Source: Ceratothoa steindachneri (Eukaryota > Arthropoda > Malacostraca > Isopoda > Cymothoidae). From it: DNA of 64,000 nucleotides. The translations under genes were made by a program, and so were the position numbers. The stretch covers positions 157,014,848-157,078,847 of the forward strand of contig OZ018322.1 in assembly GCA_963969495.1 (NCBI GenBank), written 5' to 3'. The notes beneath the pieces are model-generated. The model made no database searches and was not told where the DNA came from. It worked only from the letters and a program-made list of their open reading frames with translations. Positions 35,321 through 47,103 of this stretch are shown piece after piece; positions within the stretch are counted from its first letter, which is position 1; every line of letters begins with the position of its first letter.

Positions 35321-35776
35321 ATGGAGAAGGTTGAGCACCACGCAGTGATGAAAGTTTTGACCAAAGAAGGCAAGAATGCAAAAGAGATCCATGATCGCAT
35401 GGTTGCAGTGTACATCGACACGCCCCTTTCTATGAAACAATTGCTCGCTGGAATAGGGAGTTCGGCCATGGTCGTGAGTCCCTTGAAGATGACCCCCGTC
35501 CAGGACGCCCGTCAGACGTGAACAACGAGGATAATGTGGCCCGTATGGATAGGAAGATCCTCTAAAATCGACGGGTAAAGTTCGAAGAAATCGAGCGAGA
35601 ACTTGCAATATCACATGAAAGTGTTATCAACATCATCCACGACAATTTTCCCCTGACCAAGGTCCCTGCCCGTTGGGTCCCTATAAACCTCACGCCCCAT
35701 GATCGAAGTCCACAAGGCCAGAGTTGCACAAGCTTCCCTGCCCGAGTGCGGATTCGAGAAGCTCAACCATTTCCAC
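35321..35776 (+). pseudogene. mariner transposase, N-terminal part (broken)
   Basis: MEKVEHHAVMKVLTKEGKNA and EIHDRMVAVY form the first helix-turn-helix region. A frameshift near 35430 leads to REFGHGRESLEDDPRPGRPS and, after a stop, to the second DNA-binding region (FEEIERELAISHESVINIIH). RWVPINLTP then jumps directly to an HD...VHKARVAQASL stretch, so about 120 residues with the first catalytic Asp are deleted while the second-Asp segment is approximately kept. The coding sequence resumes at 37222 beyond the LTR. Confidence 0.82.
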
Positions 35777-35795
35777 TGTAGAGGTATAATAAGAG

Positions 35796-35880
<85 letters not shown>

Positions 35881-37221
35881 GTATCTAGTCTAAGGAAAAA
35901 AAAACTAAACACATCTGGGTTTAGCTTTGCCCCTTCGAGGTTCTCCGGTAACATAGGAAAACGGGCAAAATGGTAAGTGATACGAGACTGATTCCTGACC
36001 TCAGCGCAAAAGGCAGTCACTTCGAGGGTGTACTTATAAACAACCCAGTCAAAAGTGCAAACTGGCGATCTCGAATTACCCCCTCTCCGAGCCACAAGAC
36101 GCAAAAGTGCGGCAGACCAACCTGAGGTCCCACCTTGCGAGGCCCCCCCCCATTCCCTTTCCCACTTACCTCAGCGGGAGTAAGTTGGGTATATAACCGG
36201 ATGACCCGTGAAAACCAGGCTTTTTTTTCGTTCTCACCGAAGAGACAAGAAAGTCACCGGTTGACAGAAGATTTTTCGAGTTCGACAAGAAGACTCAAAA
36301 ATCACCGGTACAAAGTTATTGCAAGTTAAGGAGAATTTGCAGTCCTTGTACAATACCAGGTTGTACCAAGGAAGCTCGGCGCCGTTTGAGCTCCAAGATT
36401 AGTGAGTATCAACCTACACAGATTGAGGACTCCAAATCTTATTCTATCTGAGTTTGACAACTCCAAACTAGATAGATTTCTTATCCAAAAATCGAAATTA
36501 TATAAGCGAGACCCAAAATCGCTAGAAAAGAATATAAACGTATCCCAAGATTAGAAACCTTTTCAAGGTCATAAATGTACGAGAACCCACCTGCCTTATT
36601 GGCGTCTTTGTTTTGATTCTCTTACGCCAACTCGAAATCCCTCGTGACGTCACCCGTCAACTCGCCAGGCAAGTCAACGAACGATATCTAGTGAACAAAA
36701 TCCCCGAAGATATCCTTACTGGAAACTGGTATTAATCTCCATTACCTTATGTAAGTAAAAAATAATCTTGTTATTTATGTCCCCGTGCATAAAAATTAGT
36801 TTATTGGATGTCTGACTAAGGACAAAACTGTTAACTTAAAAATTGTTCCTCCCGTAAAAATTTATCTCGAAGCGAGCTGCGAGAGCTCACCCAGTAATCC
36901 CATTTTCTCTTTTTAAGTGTATTAGATCCGTATTTATTGAATGTTATTTAGAGAGATGGGTTATGCTCATTAATGTCTATTTTTCTTTAGTAAATGCTAT
37001 GTTTTAATTATCCTCGAACGAGTTGAAGTGGCAATATTCGATAAGGTTAAGAAAGAAACCCAGTTTATTCATTCACTAGAATAAAAATTAAGTTTAGCAC
37101 TCTTAGAGCCCGATCCTCAAGCGATCACCGAGGCACGAACTTACGCTTCAATTTAAAGTTATTTGGTTTATTAAAAGTTAATAAAACAAATAAATATATA
37201 TTAGCTCGGCATTCTACGACA
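35777..37221. mobile_element. Solo LTR inserted in the mariner
   Basis: It starts TGTAGAGG and ends CTACGACA, like the other LTRs in this window (TG...CGACA). It interrupts the mariner reading exactly between LNH and PYSSDLAPSD. Inside are a (TA)n tract, a TATATAAC box at 36190 and no coding region. The flanking 5-mers TCCAC and CCCCC agree at three positions, so a 5-bp duplication is possible but decayed. Confidence 0.65.
35800..35880. repeat. (TA)n microsatellite inside the solo LTR
   Basis: About 80 bp of TA with one phase slip, starting 23 bp into the LTR. Confidence 0.95.
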
Positions 37222-37440
37222 CCCCCTACAGTTCAGATCTGGCCCCTAGTGACTAATTTTTATTCCTCTAGCTCAAGGCTGCACTTTGTAGACGCCGGTT
37301 GGGGACGATAAAGATGTCTAGCTAGCCGTTCAGGAGTGGATTGAACAGCAGTCGGGAGATTTCTGGTTGTTGGGAATTCAAAGCCTCAGAGACAAGTGGC
37401 GCAAGTGCATTTATTATCTTATCACAAAACGCCGCAGGTC
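37222..37440 (+). pseudogene. mariner transposase, C-terminal part
   Basis: PYSSDLAPSD holds the third catalytic Asp and is followed at once by an in-frame TAA, then FLFL. After frame changes, VQEWIEQQSGDFWLLGIQSL and RDKWRKCI match the mariner C-terminus. It directly continues the sequence interrupted at 35776. Confidence 0.8.
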
Positions 37441-37720
37441 ATTGGATGGACTTTACCTCCTTTGTTTATAAGAGTATGTTGTATAGGGTGTTTAACTATG
37501 ATTGCTGAGTCTATCTGTTACGCCTCTGGTGTTAAATATGTGTGGTAGATTGAAATGCAAACCTAGAATTTCTGGTATGTAACCTTGTAGAGTTCAAGAA
37601 TATTTTCTGAGGGGGATTTGTGTTCACTACCCAGTTGAAGACGGTAAGGCGAACACCGTACCAACTGCGTACGTTAAGTTGCACTATGCTCCAGCGACCT
37701 ATTCCGTTTGAGAGCACGGT
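37441..37720 (-). pseudogene. Endonuclease N-terminal part of the Jockey-like element
   Basis: The minus strand reads GRWSIVQLNVRSWYGVRLTV, the usual beginning of an apurinic-type endonuclease with its Asn. It continues FNWVVNTNPPQKIFLNSTRL; the catalytic Glu of the usual LNE is Ser here. Stops follow. It lies just downstream of the shared 5' region at 37960-38255. Confidence 0.65.
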
Positions 37721-37959
37721 GCGCGAGTGACTGCCTTACGTTCTCTACTTCATAACAGTCATTCAAAAAGAGGTCGCTGCCGCAATGGCTTTAACCCGCT
37801 TTGCGTTCGGTTGGAGGTTTGTGCGTCAGGACGCGGATGTCCTTTTCGTGAGTCGAGTAGAAGTTGGGGTGTGGACAGTTGGAATAGTGTTGGTAGTCTG
37901 AACAGTCAGGAATAGGAGTGGGTACTGTGGGGCCTCGAATTGGAGAGTTGGTTCAGTGG

Positions 37960-38255
37960 GGAAAGCCACATGTATTTGTATCCGGGCTGCGGATAGAAAA
38001 GTAGCGTTAAGCTAGGAAAGTGGTTGGAAAAGTATGATAAAGTTGGTATCACATTGAATGAAGTAAATTTAATTAAGGCATGACTGTGTTAATAAATAAA
38101 GACTAAAAAAACTTTAAGTTTAAGATAAATTGAAATCCGATTAGAATGAATCTTACATTATGGTTCTGCTATATAAAACTTTTGAGCAGGCTGGAATATA
38201 GATGTGCCTATTAGGGTTTGATACGTTAGAGAACCAAGCTTCAAGGAACTGTCCA
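37960..38255 (-). repeat. 5' region of Jockey-like family, minus copy
   Basis: This stretch recurs in the same orientation at 43446-43745 and inverted at 38325-38560. Shared words include ACATGTATTT, AAGTAAATTTAATTAA, GATAAATTGAAATCC and GCCTGGAATATMGATGTG. With the inverted copy it forms a head-to-head palindrome with a spacer of about 170 bp. Confidence 0.75.
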
Positions 38256-38829
38256 ACGACTCGAGCATTAACAGAAACATGAAAGTTCCATGCTGCTATA
38301 ACTGTCTTAAATAGCAGAGCACAACGTAGCTTTCACTTTAATCGCATTTTAATTTATCTTGAACTTATAATTTTTTCTTATTCTTTATTTATGAACAAAT
38401 GACATGCCTTAATTAAATTTACCTTACTCGATGTGATGCACCCTTCACCATACCCTTGCCACCTTTACCATATATATTCACCACCTTGCCTAGCTTGACG
38501 CCACTTTTCCAGCTTCAGCCCGGTTACAAATACATGTGTCTTTCTCAAATGAAACATCATACTGATTAACTCAACCAGTTTACCCCCTCTAAATAACAGG
38601 CTCCGCTTTGCAGGCAACCACACACACTTAACACCTTGATCTTCGTAGCTTTGCTTTGCTATCCTGGTCAAGCGTTCCATACAGTATTCCCTCATAAACA
38701 CACGCAACGACTCTTTACTAGCCTACAAAATACAAAGGTGCTGTTACCTTATCATTATTGCAACTCACTATAGCCCTACACGATTACAACTTAACATAGA
38801 CATCCCACTTCGGGCCCTTTCCAATCATA

Positions 38830-39200
38830 ATCTACAACTATTCTTTATAGGGGGCTAGAATGCCCACCATCCCAAGCTACGCCCCAACACTACAAATCTT
38901 GCAGGAAGATAATCTGCCGGTCTATAAGAGCGTTTTCGTTCCAAGCACATCGGTCTTGCTTCCACACATTTTTTGGTCCCCGCGAGGGAACCTCGTCTCT
39001 TGACGTGGTCTTACGCAATGACCATGCTACACGTTTCCACACTCACATTGTACCAGGCTCCCACATACTATCGGATCACATACCAATATGCTTGATGATA
39101 TCATTATCAGCCATACTCATATCCATACCACCCTCTTCGACAACAAAAACACTAACTGGCGGAGTTCAGTTGTCATATAACGGACAACACACGCCGCAAC
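38830..39200 (+). pseudogene. Apurinic-type endonuclease end, Jockey-like plus copy
   Basis: FFGPREGTSSLDVVLRN, HATRFHTHIVPGSH and SDHIPICLMISL form the C-terminal part with the catalytic SDH intact. Upstream sequence is frameshifted. This domain nicks the target DNA. Confidence 0.72.
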
Positions 39201-39249
39201 TTAAATGACACAAAGCTTAGCCACCTAGACTTAGACTGGGCTACCCTAT

Positions 39250-41100
39250 TGGATACAATTAAAACTACACGGAAAAGACACCCACCTCAAAAACATACAG
39301 ACCCATTAGACACTTTACATACTCTATACACACTCAAGCCCTCATTGTACTATACACCACTCACTATAACAGAGGCCCACGAGAAAAAAATATTACTCTT
39401 TTACGTATCCATGTTCTTCGTTGTTTGCTGGTGGACAGAAATCCTCAGTGGCACGAAATAATACGTATCGCGGAAAAGGCTCGTCGTGCTGATCCTTCCT
39501 TCTTCTAGCGGTTCATATTAGTATGTTCGGCATAGAGCCACAAAAATTAATCACCCTCGCGAATAACATCCAGATACTCACTGACACTAACGACATCTTG
39601 GATGACTTCATGTCTCATTGGGACACAGTCCATACACACCACCAGCCAAAATCACATGCCGAAAGCATTTCCAAGAAGGCCAGGAGTGGTGCCGGCTTAA
39701 TGCCAATGAGTTGGAATCCACCAACCTTATATAATTAGATGTGCTTGACAGCACCACCACATTTAGCACTCCCATCACCGTCGAGGCAACAAAGCATAAT
39801 ATATAATCCACACCCAAACGCGCCCCTAGCTTCTCCGGCCTTTACGCCACATTAATAAACCACACTCCCGATACAATCCACCCCACACTTACACAACTCT
39901 ACAATTCTCCATTGGCCTCCGATGACTTTCTTCAGGCAGGCACAACATCAAACAACATCTTACTTCACAAGCAAAACAAAGACCCTTCACACTCCAACAA
40001 TTAAAAGCATATTGCTCTTTTAGAGCATTTAGGCAAGATACTTTAGCGTATGGTAACAGCACCTGCGTAACTTCCTTGAGGACATGAACTGGTTCTCCCT
40101 CTGCAGTGTGGCTTAAGGGCTTAAGGACGGGTTTGTAAACTTACGCACTTATCACCATCATTCACGACGTGATACAGAGAGTACGACCAACAGGATAAAA
40201 GGTACTATCCTTATGTAAGGTAGTGGAGAAAGCCTTTAATAAAGTGTGGCGCGAGAGACTCCGTTTGAAACTCGGTAACAACACCGAGCTACCTCTTTGT
40301 ACGAAAGGATCTATCCCACTACATCACAGATAGTAGATGTTTTATTAGATAAACAACACTACATCACGCCCATTCACGCCACGCCCAGGAATGTCCCAGG
40401 GCAGCGTCCTTGCGCCAACCATCTACATTATATTCAATAACGCCACCCCACGATCACCAGAAGACTGCAACACACATAAACACTTTCCTGTAACTTTGAC
40501 AAGACAATTCTCGTCTGCAAACGTAGACCTGACGTAATCGCATGCCATGCACAAAGGATACTGGATAAAAAGACAGAACATGAGGATGAGTGGCTCTTTA
40601 ATACAAATCCACAGAAAACACAGTTGACACTCTTTAGTGCTAGCGATCCATACATGCACAACATACAAATCTATTCTCACAGACAAGGTATCGACTATAC
40701 AAATCCAACGATACTCACTTACACACCCCATAAGAAAATCTTAGGGGCTACATTCGACAAGTTCCTAAGATTCCACACGCACCAAACCATCACACAGGCA
40801 AGGCCGAAGAACATAAGCCAGAATCTTCACAGATTTTACCCTGCCAACCAAAAACTACAATTACACCTATTCACAACGCTTTTCAGACCACTGTTAACAT
40901 AAGTGCCAATTACACTTCTAGCTGCGAGTCTCAGAACGCAGTGGGAAGGACAGTGCATCCAGAACTCCGCTCTGAGGCGCACCTGTCGTTACACGATGTA
41001 CAATAAAATGTCCACATTACTCAAAACAACAGGCTCGTGCCGCTAAACATCTACAAACACGAAGGACTGACCAGACAGTTAAGAAAACTGGAAAGAGAAC
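39250..41100 (+). pseudogene. Reverse transcriptase of Jockey/I-like plus copy (broken)
   Basis: In order: NRGPREKNITLLRIHVLRCL, PQWHEIIRIAEKARRADPSF, HIALLEHLGKIL, TIIHDVIQRVRPTG, KVVEKAFNKVWRERLRLKLG (motif A region, Asp replaced by Val before VEKAF), and GMSQGSVLAPTIYIIF (motif B). No YADD box can be read where it should follow. EWLFNTNPQKTQLTLFSASD and ILGATFDKFLRFHTH continue into the thumb in the frame 40624-40902. Many stops and shifts show it is long dead. Confidence 0.75.
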
Positions 41101-41439
41101 CCATATAAACACAAATTCACAGGTATAATGCTGCGTGGAAAACCAGGTACCCCGCTGCTAGAGACTATCTCAAACCTTTACCTATACAATATTAATGTGA
41201 CAGAATTGCTAGTATATGTACATGTTTCCATGGGTGCCGGTGCCCTCACCGGCCGACCTCCTCTCCCACCGCTTCAATCACGTGAAACACTTTCAGTAAT
41301 ACAACACGTCTATTAACATCCCACATCGGTGTACAGCCACCGACCTTTTAATCTCCTCCTATCCCCTCATAAGTGATTTCCGCACCGCTCCTCTCTGACT
41401 AAATGATCTATTGTTTACCTATATGAATCCTCCTCTTTC

Positions 41440-43745
41440 TATACAAAGATCGATTCAGCCAAAACAGGAATTTGTTGTGATCTCGGAGAGTTAATACAAA
41501 TTTTATTGCTCGTGCATTCGCCTCGAATCAGGAAGCAAGTTAATCGGCAAGCCCGAAGGAACGTCTTGCGCCAAAAATAACTGCGAGTGTGCGTTTGAAC
41601 CACGAGGCAGACCTGACATATAGCCAGCGGCGATCTCACTGAACATGGCAGCCTAAATAACCCACATCGCCGATTTTCGCGTCGTGAATGTGACTCCGCA
41701 CTCATAGATCGCTGCAACTATGCTAGTCATTTAGAAAGGCATAATAGCAGGCGTCGGGGAAAGGAGGGTTGATGATTAACCCACTGTGTAACCCGAATTC
41801 ATGCCATCCTAGATCTGGTCCATATAAAAAAACCTGCGGGGGTTAACCACTATACCCTGACGGCCCGGCAAGAACCACAGAGTGGATTTCACAGCTACCT
41901 CTGTGTCTTCTGTGCGTAACTGGAAATAACCAAAAACTGTTTGAGAGTAGGGCACCCTCAGGCTCTGGTCGCTGATTCAGCCAAGCACGAAACGGCATCT
42001 GCTCGTGCCTTCGATAGGTAGGGGCACTCAAGATTGACAGCGACATGGTAGCTGCCACAATTGAGGCATTTTGTGTCTGTGGATGTGCAGTTGGAGTAAT
42101 GGAGACCCCGTACATTGCATTTTGAGAATACTGGGTCCTTTGGCAGGTGTGTGTCTCAGGGATGGTCTTCTAACAGCGCTGCCACTGCTGGAGTCTTATA
42201 TTCAATTGCATTTCTATGTTGTGTGGGTGTGTGAAGGTACTACAGATCTTGATTCCTTAGTCTAGGAGGGTGTTCTTTGTGTGTGCTTCGGCTAATGTCA
42301 TGACCGCCCACTGCCTAGTTTCGTTATAAATAGAAGTCTTGAATGACTTCTTATCCGTACTCAAGCCTGAAGTTGGCCAGTATGTATTGGGTAGTGAAAG
42401 CAAGCCATAGGGGTTTCGTCTTTAGTATACGGACTTGGTACCTTTTTTTCGGTAGTTTCGTGTAGTGGTCTAGTTGAGTGAGTGAGTCTTTTGTCTGTTC
42501 ATGCAATTTTAGTGCGTCTTCAGGTGATCTGAAAACGAGTATCTTCCCGATGTATTTTTGGAAAATTTTTGTAATGGGTGTGTCATGAGTGTTACCTAAT
42601 TGAAGTATAGTTTAGGAGGTAGGTCTACACCTGTTATTGGTGTTGTGTAGCAAATTTAGCCTCGAGCCAATGGCTAGAGTTACATTATTTGCGAAAACTT
42701 ACGGCGAGAGAATCCTTCGCGGGTGTGGTAGCCCCCGCGAATGACACCTAGGAGAGATGATGTAAATGATGAGATGGGATGGACTTGGAAGGGCTCCTCA
42801 GTGGGTGCATAAGCATGGCGGATTTAATTAATTGCGGTGCCAAGTCAAAGCCTACTACAAGGGTTCTGACCCGTCCAACGGCTTTCGCATATTCAAAGTT
42901 ACGCCCAGCGTTCACAGGGACTGGTGTAAAGATCCATTCTGTGGTCCTGGACGGTTCCTGTAGGGCATGCATACTTTGGGCCAGGGTTACAACATGCGGG
43001 GGGAGGGGCATGTGGTAACTCTGGCCCAAATTATGCAGGGCTCTGACCTCGAGTTGCGCAGTGGACTAATCCTCAAATCTTCTTTCTCCTAAGCCTGCAA
43101 TTATGTCTTCATAAGGAAACTGTGTAGTTGCAGCGAGCTATGAGTGCGGTGTCACATGATGGGTGAAGTCAGGTGAGGGGAGAGCAAGGGAGTGTTTAGC
43201 AAGTCATTACCGTAATAACTTGCCGGGAAAAAAGGTATTTTATGGGGAGGGGTCAGAGTAGGTAACCTGCTGTCGAGTCTGCCTCAAGGTCGAAGAGACC
43301 CTTGCACGGATTCGGGGCTGTAGGCATTCTCTATGGCCTTCCGATTCGCTTGCCTCCTGATCCGAGCCAAAGGGATGAGCAAGATTAGCGTCTTTGGCCG
43401 TGTTAATTTGTTCAGAGACAATGTACTTCTGTTGTTTTTAGTTGAGAAAGACACATGTATTTACAGCCGGGGTGCGGCTGGTAAAATAGCGTCAAGCTAC
43501 CCAAGGCGAAGAATATTAATTAAAGATGGCAAGGGTATGGTGAAGGCGTATCACATCGACTAAAGTAAATTTGATTAAAGCAGGGTATGTGTTAATATAG
43601 ACTAAGACCAAATTCTAAGTTTATGATAAATTGAAATCCAATTAAAATAAAAGCTATGTTATCTAAGACTGTTGTAGTAGCCTGGAATATCGATGTGTCT
43701 GTTTATGCCAGACTAGTTGGAGAACCAGTCTTCAAAGAACTATCT
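41440..43745 (-). mobile_element. Jockey/I-like retrotransposon, second minus copy (5' half)
   Basis: The shared 5' region (43745-43446) is followed on the minus strand by an ORF1-like region with a zinc knuckle. No endonuclease or polymerase was recognised, so this is the 5' half of a copy whose 3' half is missing or too decayed. Confidence 0.6.
41940..43029 (-). pseudogene. ORF1 (gag-like) of Jockey-like element with CCHC knuckle
   Basis: From 43029 downwards, GRNFEYAKAVGRVRTLVVGF and LAPQLIKSAMLMHPLRS look like the RNA-binding part of a Jockey-type ORF1. Further along (about 42095-42000), NCTSTDTKCLNCGSYHVAVN and LECPYLSKARA give a CxxC...H...C zinc knuckle, used to bind element RNA. The stretch between is frameshifted and not readable. 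Confidence 0.6.
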
Positions 43746-43754
43746 TCTTTTCTT

Positions 43755-44060
43755 ATTTGTTGAGCTTCCCAATATTTTCGTTTCCTGATCTCTTTAGTGT
43801 GACGAAATTGGCGATAGTGCATCGTCTCTCCGGGCGGCTATATGGTGTTCTACAATTCTATTTCGTAGTTTCTTTTCCATTTGTCCTCTATATATCGCCA
43901 GGAATTCGTGACATTTGATTCAGTACACGACCCCTGCTTGTTCATCCATGCTCCGTTTGTCTGTCACTTTGGTAAGATGTCCGTTTATGGTATTCTTAGT
44001 TTGTGCGATATCTCCATTTTGTCTGGACGCAGGAATCTATCCGCTATTTCAGACGTCCTC
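43755..44060 (-). pseudogene. Penelope-like GIY-YIG endonuclease relic
   Basis: The minus strand reads DEQAGVVY, a stop, IKCHEFLAIYRGQMEKKLRN and RIVEHHIAARRDDALSPISS. The GVVY...IYRGQ pair corresponds to the GIY-YIG core, with Arg in place of Ile before Gly, and the EH..A segment fits the domain. It is a different Penelope lineage from the copies at 1.9-4.6 kb. No polymerase is attached. Confidence 0.55.
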
Positions 44061-44803
44061 TGTATACGGTGGCTGACCGACCGACCGACCGACAAAGTGA
44101 GATGTAATGTCACTCGCGACTAGACTCGCTCGCAACTAGACTCGCTCGTAACTAAAAATGATATCTGTTTTTCTCCACTATCTATTTTTATCAGGATATG
44201 ACATATATGTTTATATATAATGTATATAATATTATATAATTTCTGACTGAGAATCATAAGTCAGTACCTATATCTTTACCCAACAAAATCGGCCGGGTCT
44301 ATCATTATGCAATGTTGTGTAATATAATATACAATAATATATAATTTATTAAACAATTGGGTCTCATCCTCTTTTCTACGGCTAGACAAATGCTATAATT
44401 ATGACACACAGTATATATATATGTACATAGTTTATAAACGCAAGAAAGTTACAGAGTAACGAGGCGTGTTTATCTGTTAGTCTCTTTTTCTTTCATTATA
44501 TTACACCGCTGCAATATAATGCCTAAAAAAAGATTAAAAAATATAGGAATGACGGGTTTCTGGGAAACGTAACTCGTCTCCCGGAGTACGGGAAGACGTC
44601 TGGCTTGCCGATACAAGGCATTATAGAGTTCCCATGATAGTCATATGTGAGAGTTTCAACATGGAGACTATTCTGCCTCGCAACATACTTTGGGAATATT
44701 AGCTGCTATTATACAAGGATAACATATAAAAGATACTTATTATAAATCGTTATGTTATAAATGTCTTATGTATATTGAGCTAACTCCCCTATTAGAATCA
44801 GTG

Positions 44804-44807
<4 letters not shown>
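44061..44807. other. No gene; short simple repeats
   Basis: Contains (GACC)4 at 44075-44092, a 16-bp repeat ACTAGACTCGCTCGCA at 44112-44145, and AT-rich DNA. No coding signal is visible. Confidence 0.5.

Positions 44808-44865
<58 letters not shown>
44808..44865. repeat. (TA)n microsatellite
   Basis: About 58 bp of AT tract. Confidence 0.95.
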
Positions 44866-44868
<3 letters not shown>

Positions 44869-46180
44869 GTCGAAATACCGCGTACATAAGTCTACGCAGA
44901 AATACTCCAACAGAAGCTACGTGTTCCTCTCGTATTTCCAGATGCACCAGCCTCGGATTCTCTATCGCCCCTTTTCGCAACATCGTAAACTGCGAGGTGG
45001 CTCAAAGGTGTGAAAGACTTATACTGTCTGCTAACAGATGAAAAAGGTCTTTCGCGCGGCGATGCGAATTTTATGAGAATTCTGTGCTCTCTCTTGATTT
45101 CTGCTCGCGAGGGAAATAAAAGGAAAACTTCTCCCTGCATTCGTGCGGAAGACCTCTGACCTACGTTGTGAGGTGGAGCTCGATCTACATAAGAGACAGT
45201 TCGCCTGTTGCAAGAAAGTAACTTCTCGGGGAATTGGTTGTAGCCGTCACGGTACTTGTAGTTGCCAAACTTCTCGCAGACCGAACTCCTTTAGATTCAG
45301 GAGTTATACAAGACCACCCTCTGCGGATTACCCTATACGTAGCTAGGTAATATGTTTTGGCTACCCACTCCAGGAGCCGAATAATCGGACAGGCACTTCT
45401 AGGAAGAAGTCCAATTTGAGCCACCGTTTGGCTCACCTTCGTGATCCGTCATAGGATCAGTATATCGCCAGTCAAGGATTACCCTCTCATTCGGTAACCT
45501 CGGACGACCAGACTAGATGCGATCCTTGTCACCTGAAAAATATCTCCACCGTCCTTCGCAAAAATACTTACGAACTCAAAGGTATCGTTAATTAAATTAT
45601 CCCCTCCCCTAACTCCACCAGTTTATTTATGAACTAGAATTCGCATCCCGAGCCCATAACCTCAAATATTAGAAGTGCTTAATTCAGTGTTTAACTCAAT
45701 AATAATATTCGATTCATTCTGTCGGGTGTCATTAAGACGCAAGCATCCCAGTGAGTAATTTTCAAATAATCTCCACGACATTTTTGTAGACACATTTATT
45801 TATTGCAAGATTGCGTATATTTATATTTATATACGCTGTTACTTTTTTCAAATTAATGTACATTAAACATTTTTTTTGTACCTGTGTGTTAAACTATTTT
45901 GGACGATTCTTTGGTAATTAATAAGCAATCCACTCGGCTTAATTCTCAATATTACACCGGTCCACCGATGACTGGCTTTTACTGAGTGTGGACACACTCA
46001 GGGGATCATCGTCTTAGTTCTGATCAAATGGTACGCACCGGGGTTATTATTTTTCACCGGAAGTAGTTGAATTAGGTGTATTGGATACATTTCACCTCCG
46101 CTTCACCTCGGTGCGGTAATAAAAATATATGTCCATGAAGTGGGACTGGGATTACCCACTCACTAAACCTCGACAATATA
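44866..46180. other. Unassigned block, possible LTR
   Basis: No coding domain was found in the overlapping short frames. The block ends CCTCGACA (46168-46175), the same terminal string as the Gypsy 2 LTRs, and TGTATATTGAGC (44769) could be its start, giving a (TA)n-containing LTR-like unit of about 1.4 kb. No partner copy or target duplication was found. Confidence 0.25.
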
Positions 46181-46209
46181 TAAATATACCAACTTTGTAG
46201 GCCGAGGAG

Positions 46210-46347
46210 GGGGAATACCGCCTGAATGCTTCGGTGAGATAACTATTTCAAATTGCCCGCCGCGCCTCACCATCAGCCCATCACTCATCCTCAGTGAACA
46301 ACATGCGATCAACAGGTTTCCGTCACAATGACCTCTGTGTTTACCAG
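46210..46347 (+). other. Possible untranslated 5' exon of the pogo-like gene
   Basis: A GC-richer stretch follows a TATATAAATA string (46175-46186) and ends with TTTACCAG|GTAAGAAA, a consensus splice donor at 46348. The next good acceptor, CTCTTTCAG at 47103, lies 35 bp before the Met of the pogo-like protein. The exon call is inference. Confidence 0.35.
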
Positions 46348-47103
46348 GTAAGAAAATTGATTTTTCGCATGTCTGTTGTTATTTTTCACGGTTCTTATAT
46401 AGTATCTCACGTCGGTGAATATGGCGTAATTGTTTTGAGTTAAGTTTCATTACGATATTTAGCCATATTCAAATGTTATCGAGTTAAATGATGTGTGTCC
46501 TTTCAAAGTGGCCACCATGACATGGTTGTAAAAAAAAATGGTGGTGCAGGCGAACATCGACCGCTAACATGTGGTGGAACACAGATGCGTGGAATTTTAA
46601 AAATTCAATATAAATTGAAATACTTGGAAAAACATAACAAAAAGTTACTGAATAAATATATTAGCATGAAAATATATGGCGGTGGTGAACTAGTGCATTT
46701 GAAAGAAGTAGAGCAGTGTTTTATTAAGTGTAAAGTTGAAGGTGATATTTAGTGAATTATGATGCGATAACAGTGGCATTATGCTATAAGCACATGACAT
46801 AACTATTATATACGTGACATAGGTTTTTAGAATGACTCTAGGATTAATATTCAATTTGCAAAAAAGATTTTTACCACCGGATATATTTGAGGCAAGTCGG
46901 TCGGTGTACCCTTATATCACTAGGATTTAAAAAAAATATTTAAAATACCAATAAGGGTTTAAAGACTGTAAAAAATACTGTAGTATATAGCTAATTGATA
47001 AAATAAAATACACAAGAGTAAGTTTTAAACTAAAAACAAGAAATTTGTTTTTTGGGGGGTTCAATTTACCTATTCATATGTCTAATGTAATCAACTCTTT
47101 CAG

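Larger units (their letters stand above)
35142..37440 (+). mobile_element. mariner element, internally deleted and split by an LTR
   Basis: The 5' end CGAGGGGCGGTCAATAGG follows a TA, as expected for mariner. The transposase frame begins at 35321. An internal deletion lies near 35700, a solo LTR at 35777-37221, and the C-terminus continues to about 37440. I did not find the 3' inverted repeat. It sits inside the minus-strand Jockey element. Confidence 0.8.
32205..38255 (-). mobile_element. Jockey/I-like non-LTR retrotransposon, minus copy, split by insertions
   Basis: Four separated pieces read in 5'-3' order on the minus strand: 5' region (38255-37960), endonuclease start (37717-37450), endonuclease end (35120-34480) and reverse transcriptase (33495-32205). 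The mariner at 35142-37440 and an LTR-like block at 33496-34440 interrupt it. Each piece matches the same family on the plus strand at 38325-41350. The 3' end is missing: the element stops inside the polymerase where it joins the repeated gene fragment. Confidence 0.72.
38325..41350 (+). mobile_element. Jockey/I-like retrotransposon, plus copy (degenerate)
   Basis: The shared 5' region (38325-38560) leads into a decayed endonuclease (about 38600-39200) and polymerase (39250-41100). The gag-like ORF1 expected before the endonuclease is missing. The copy lies head to head with the minus copy on its left and tail to tail with another minus copy on its right. Confidence 0.75.
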
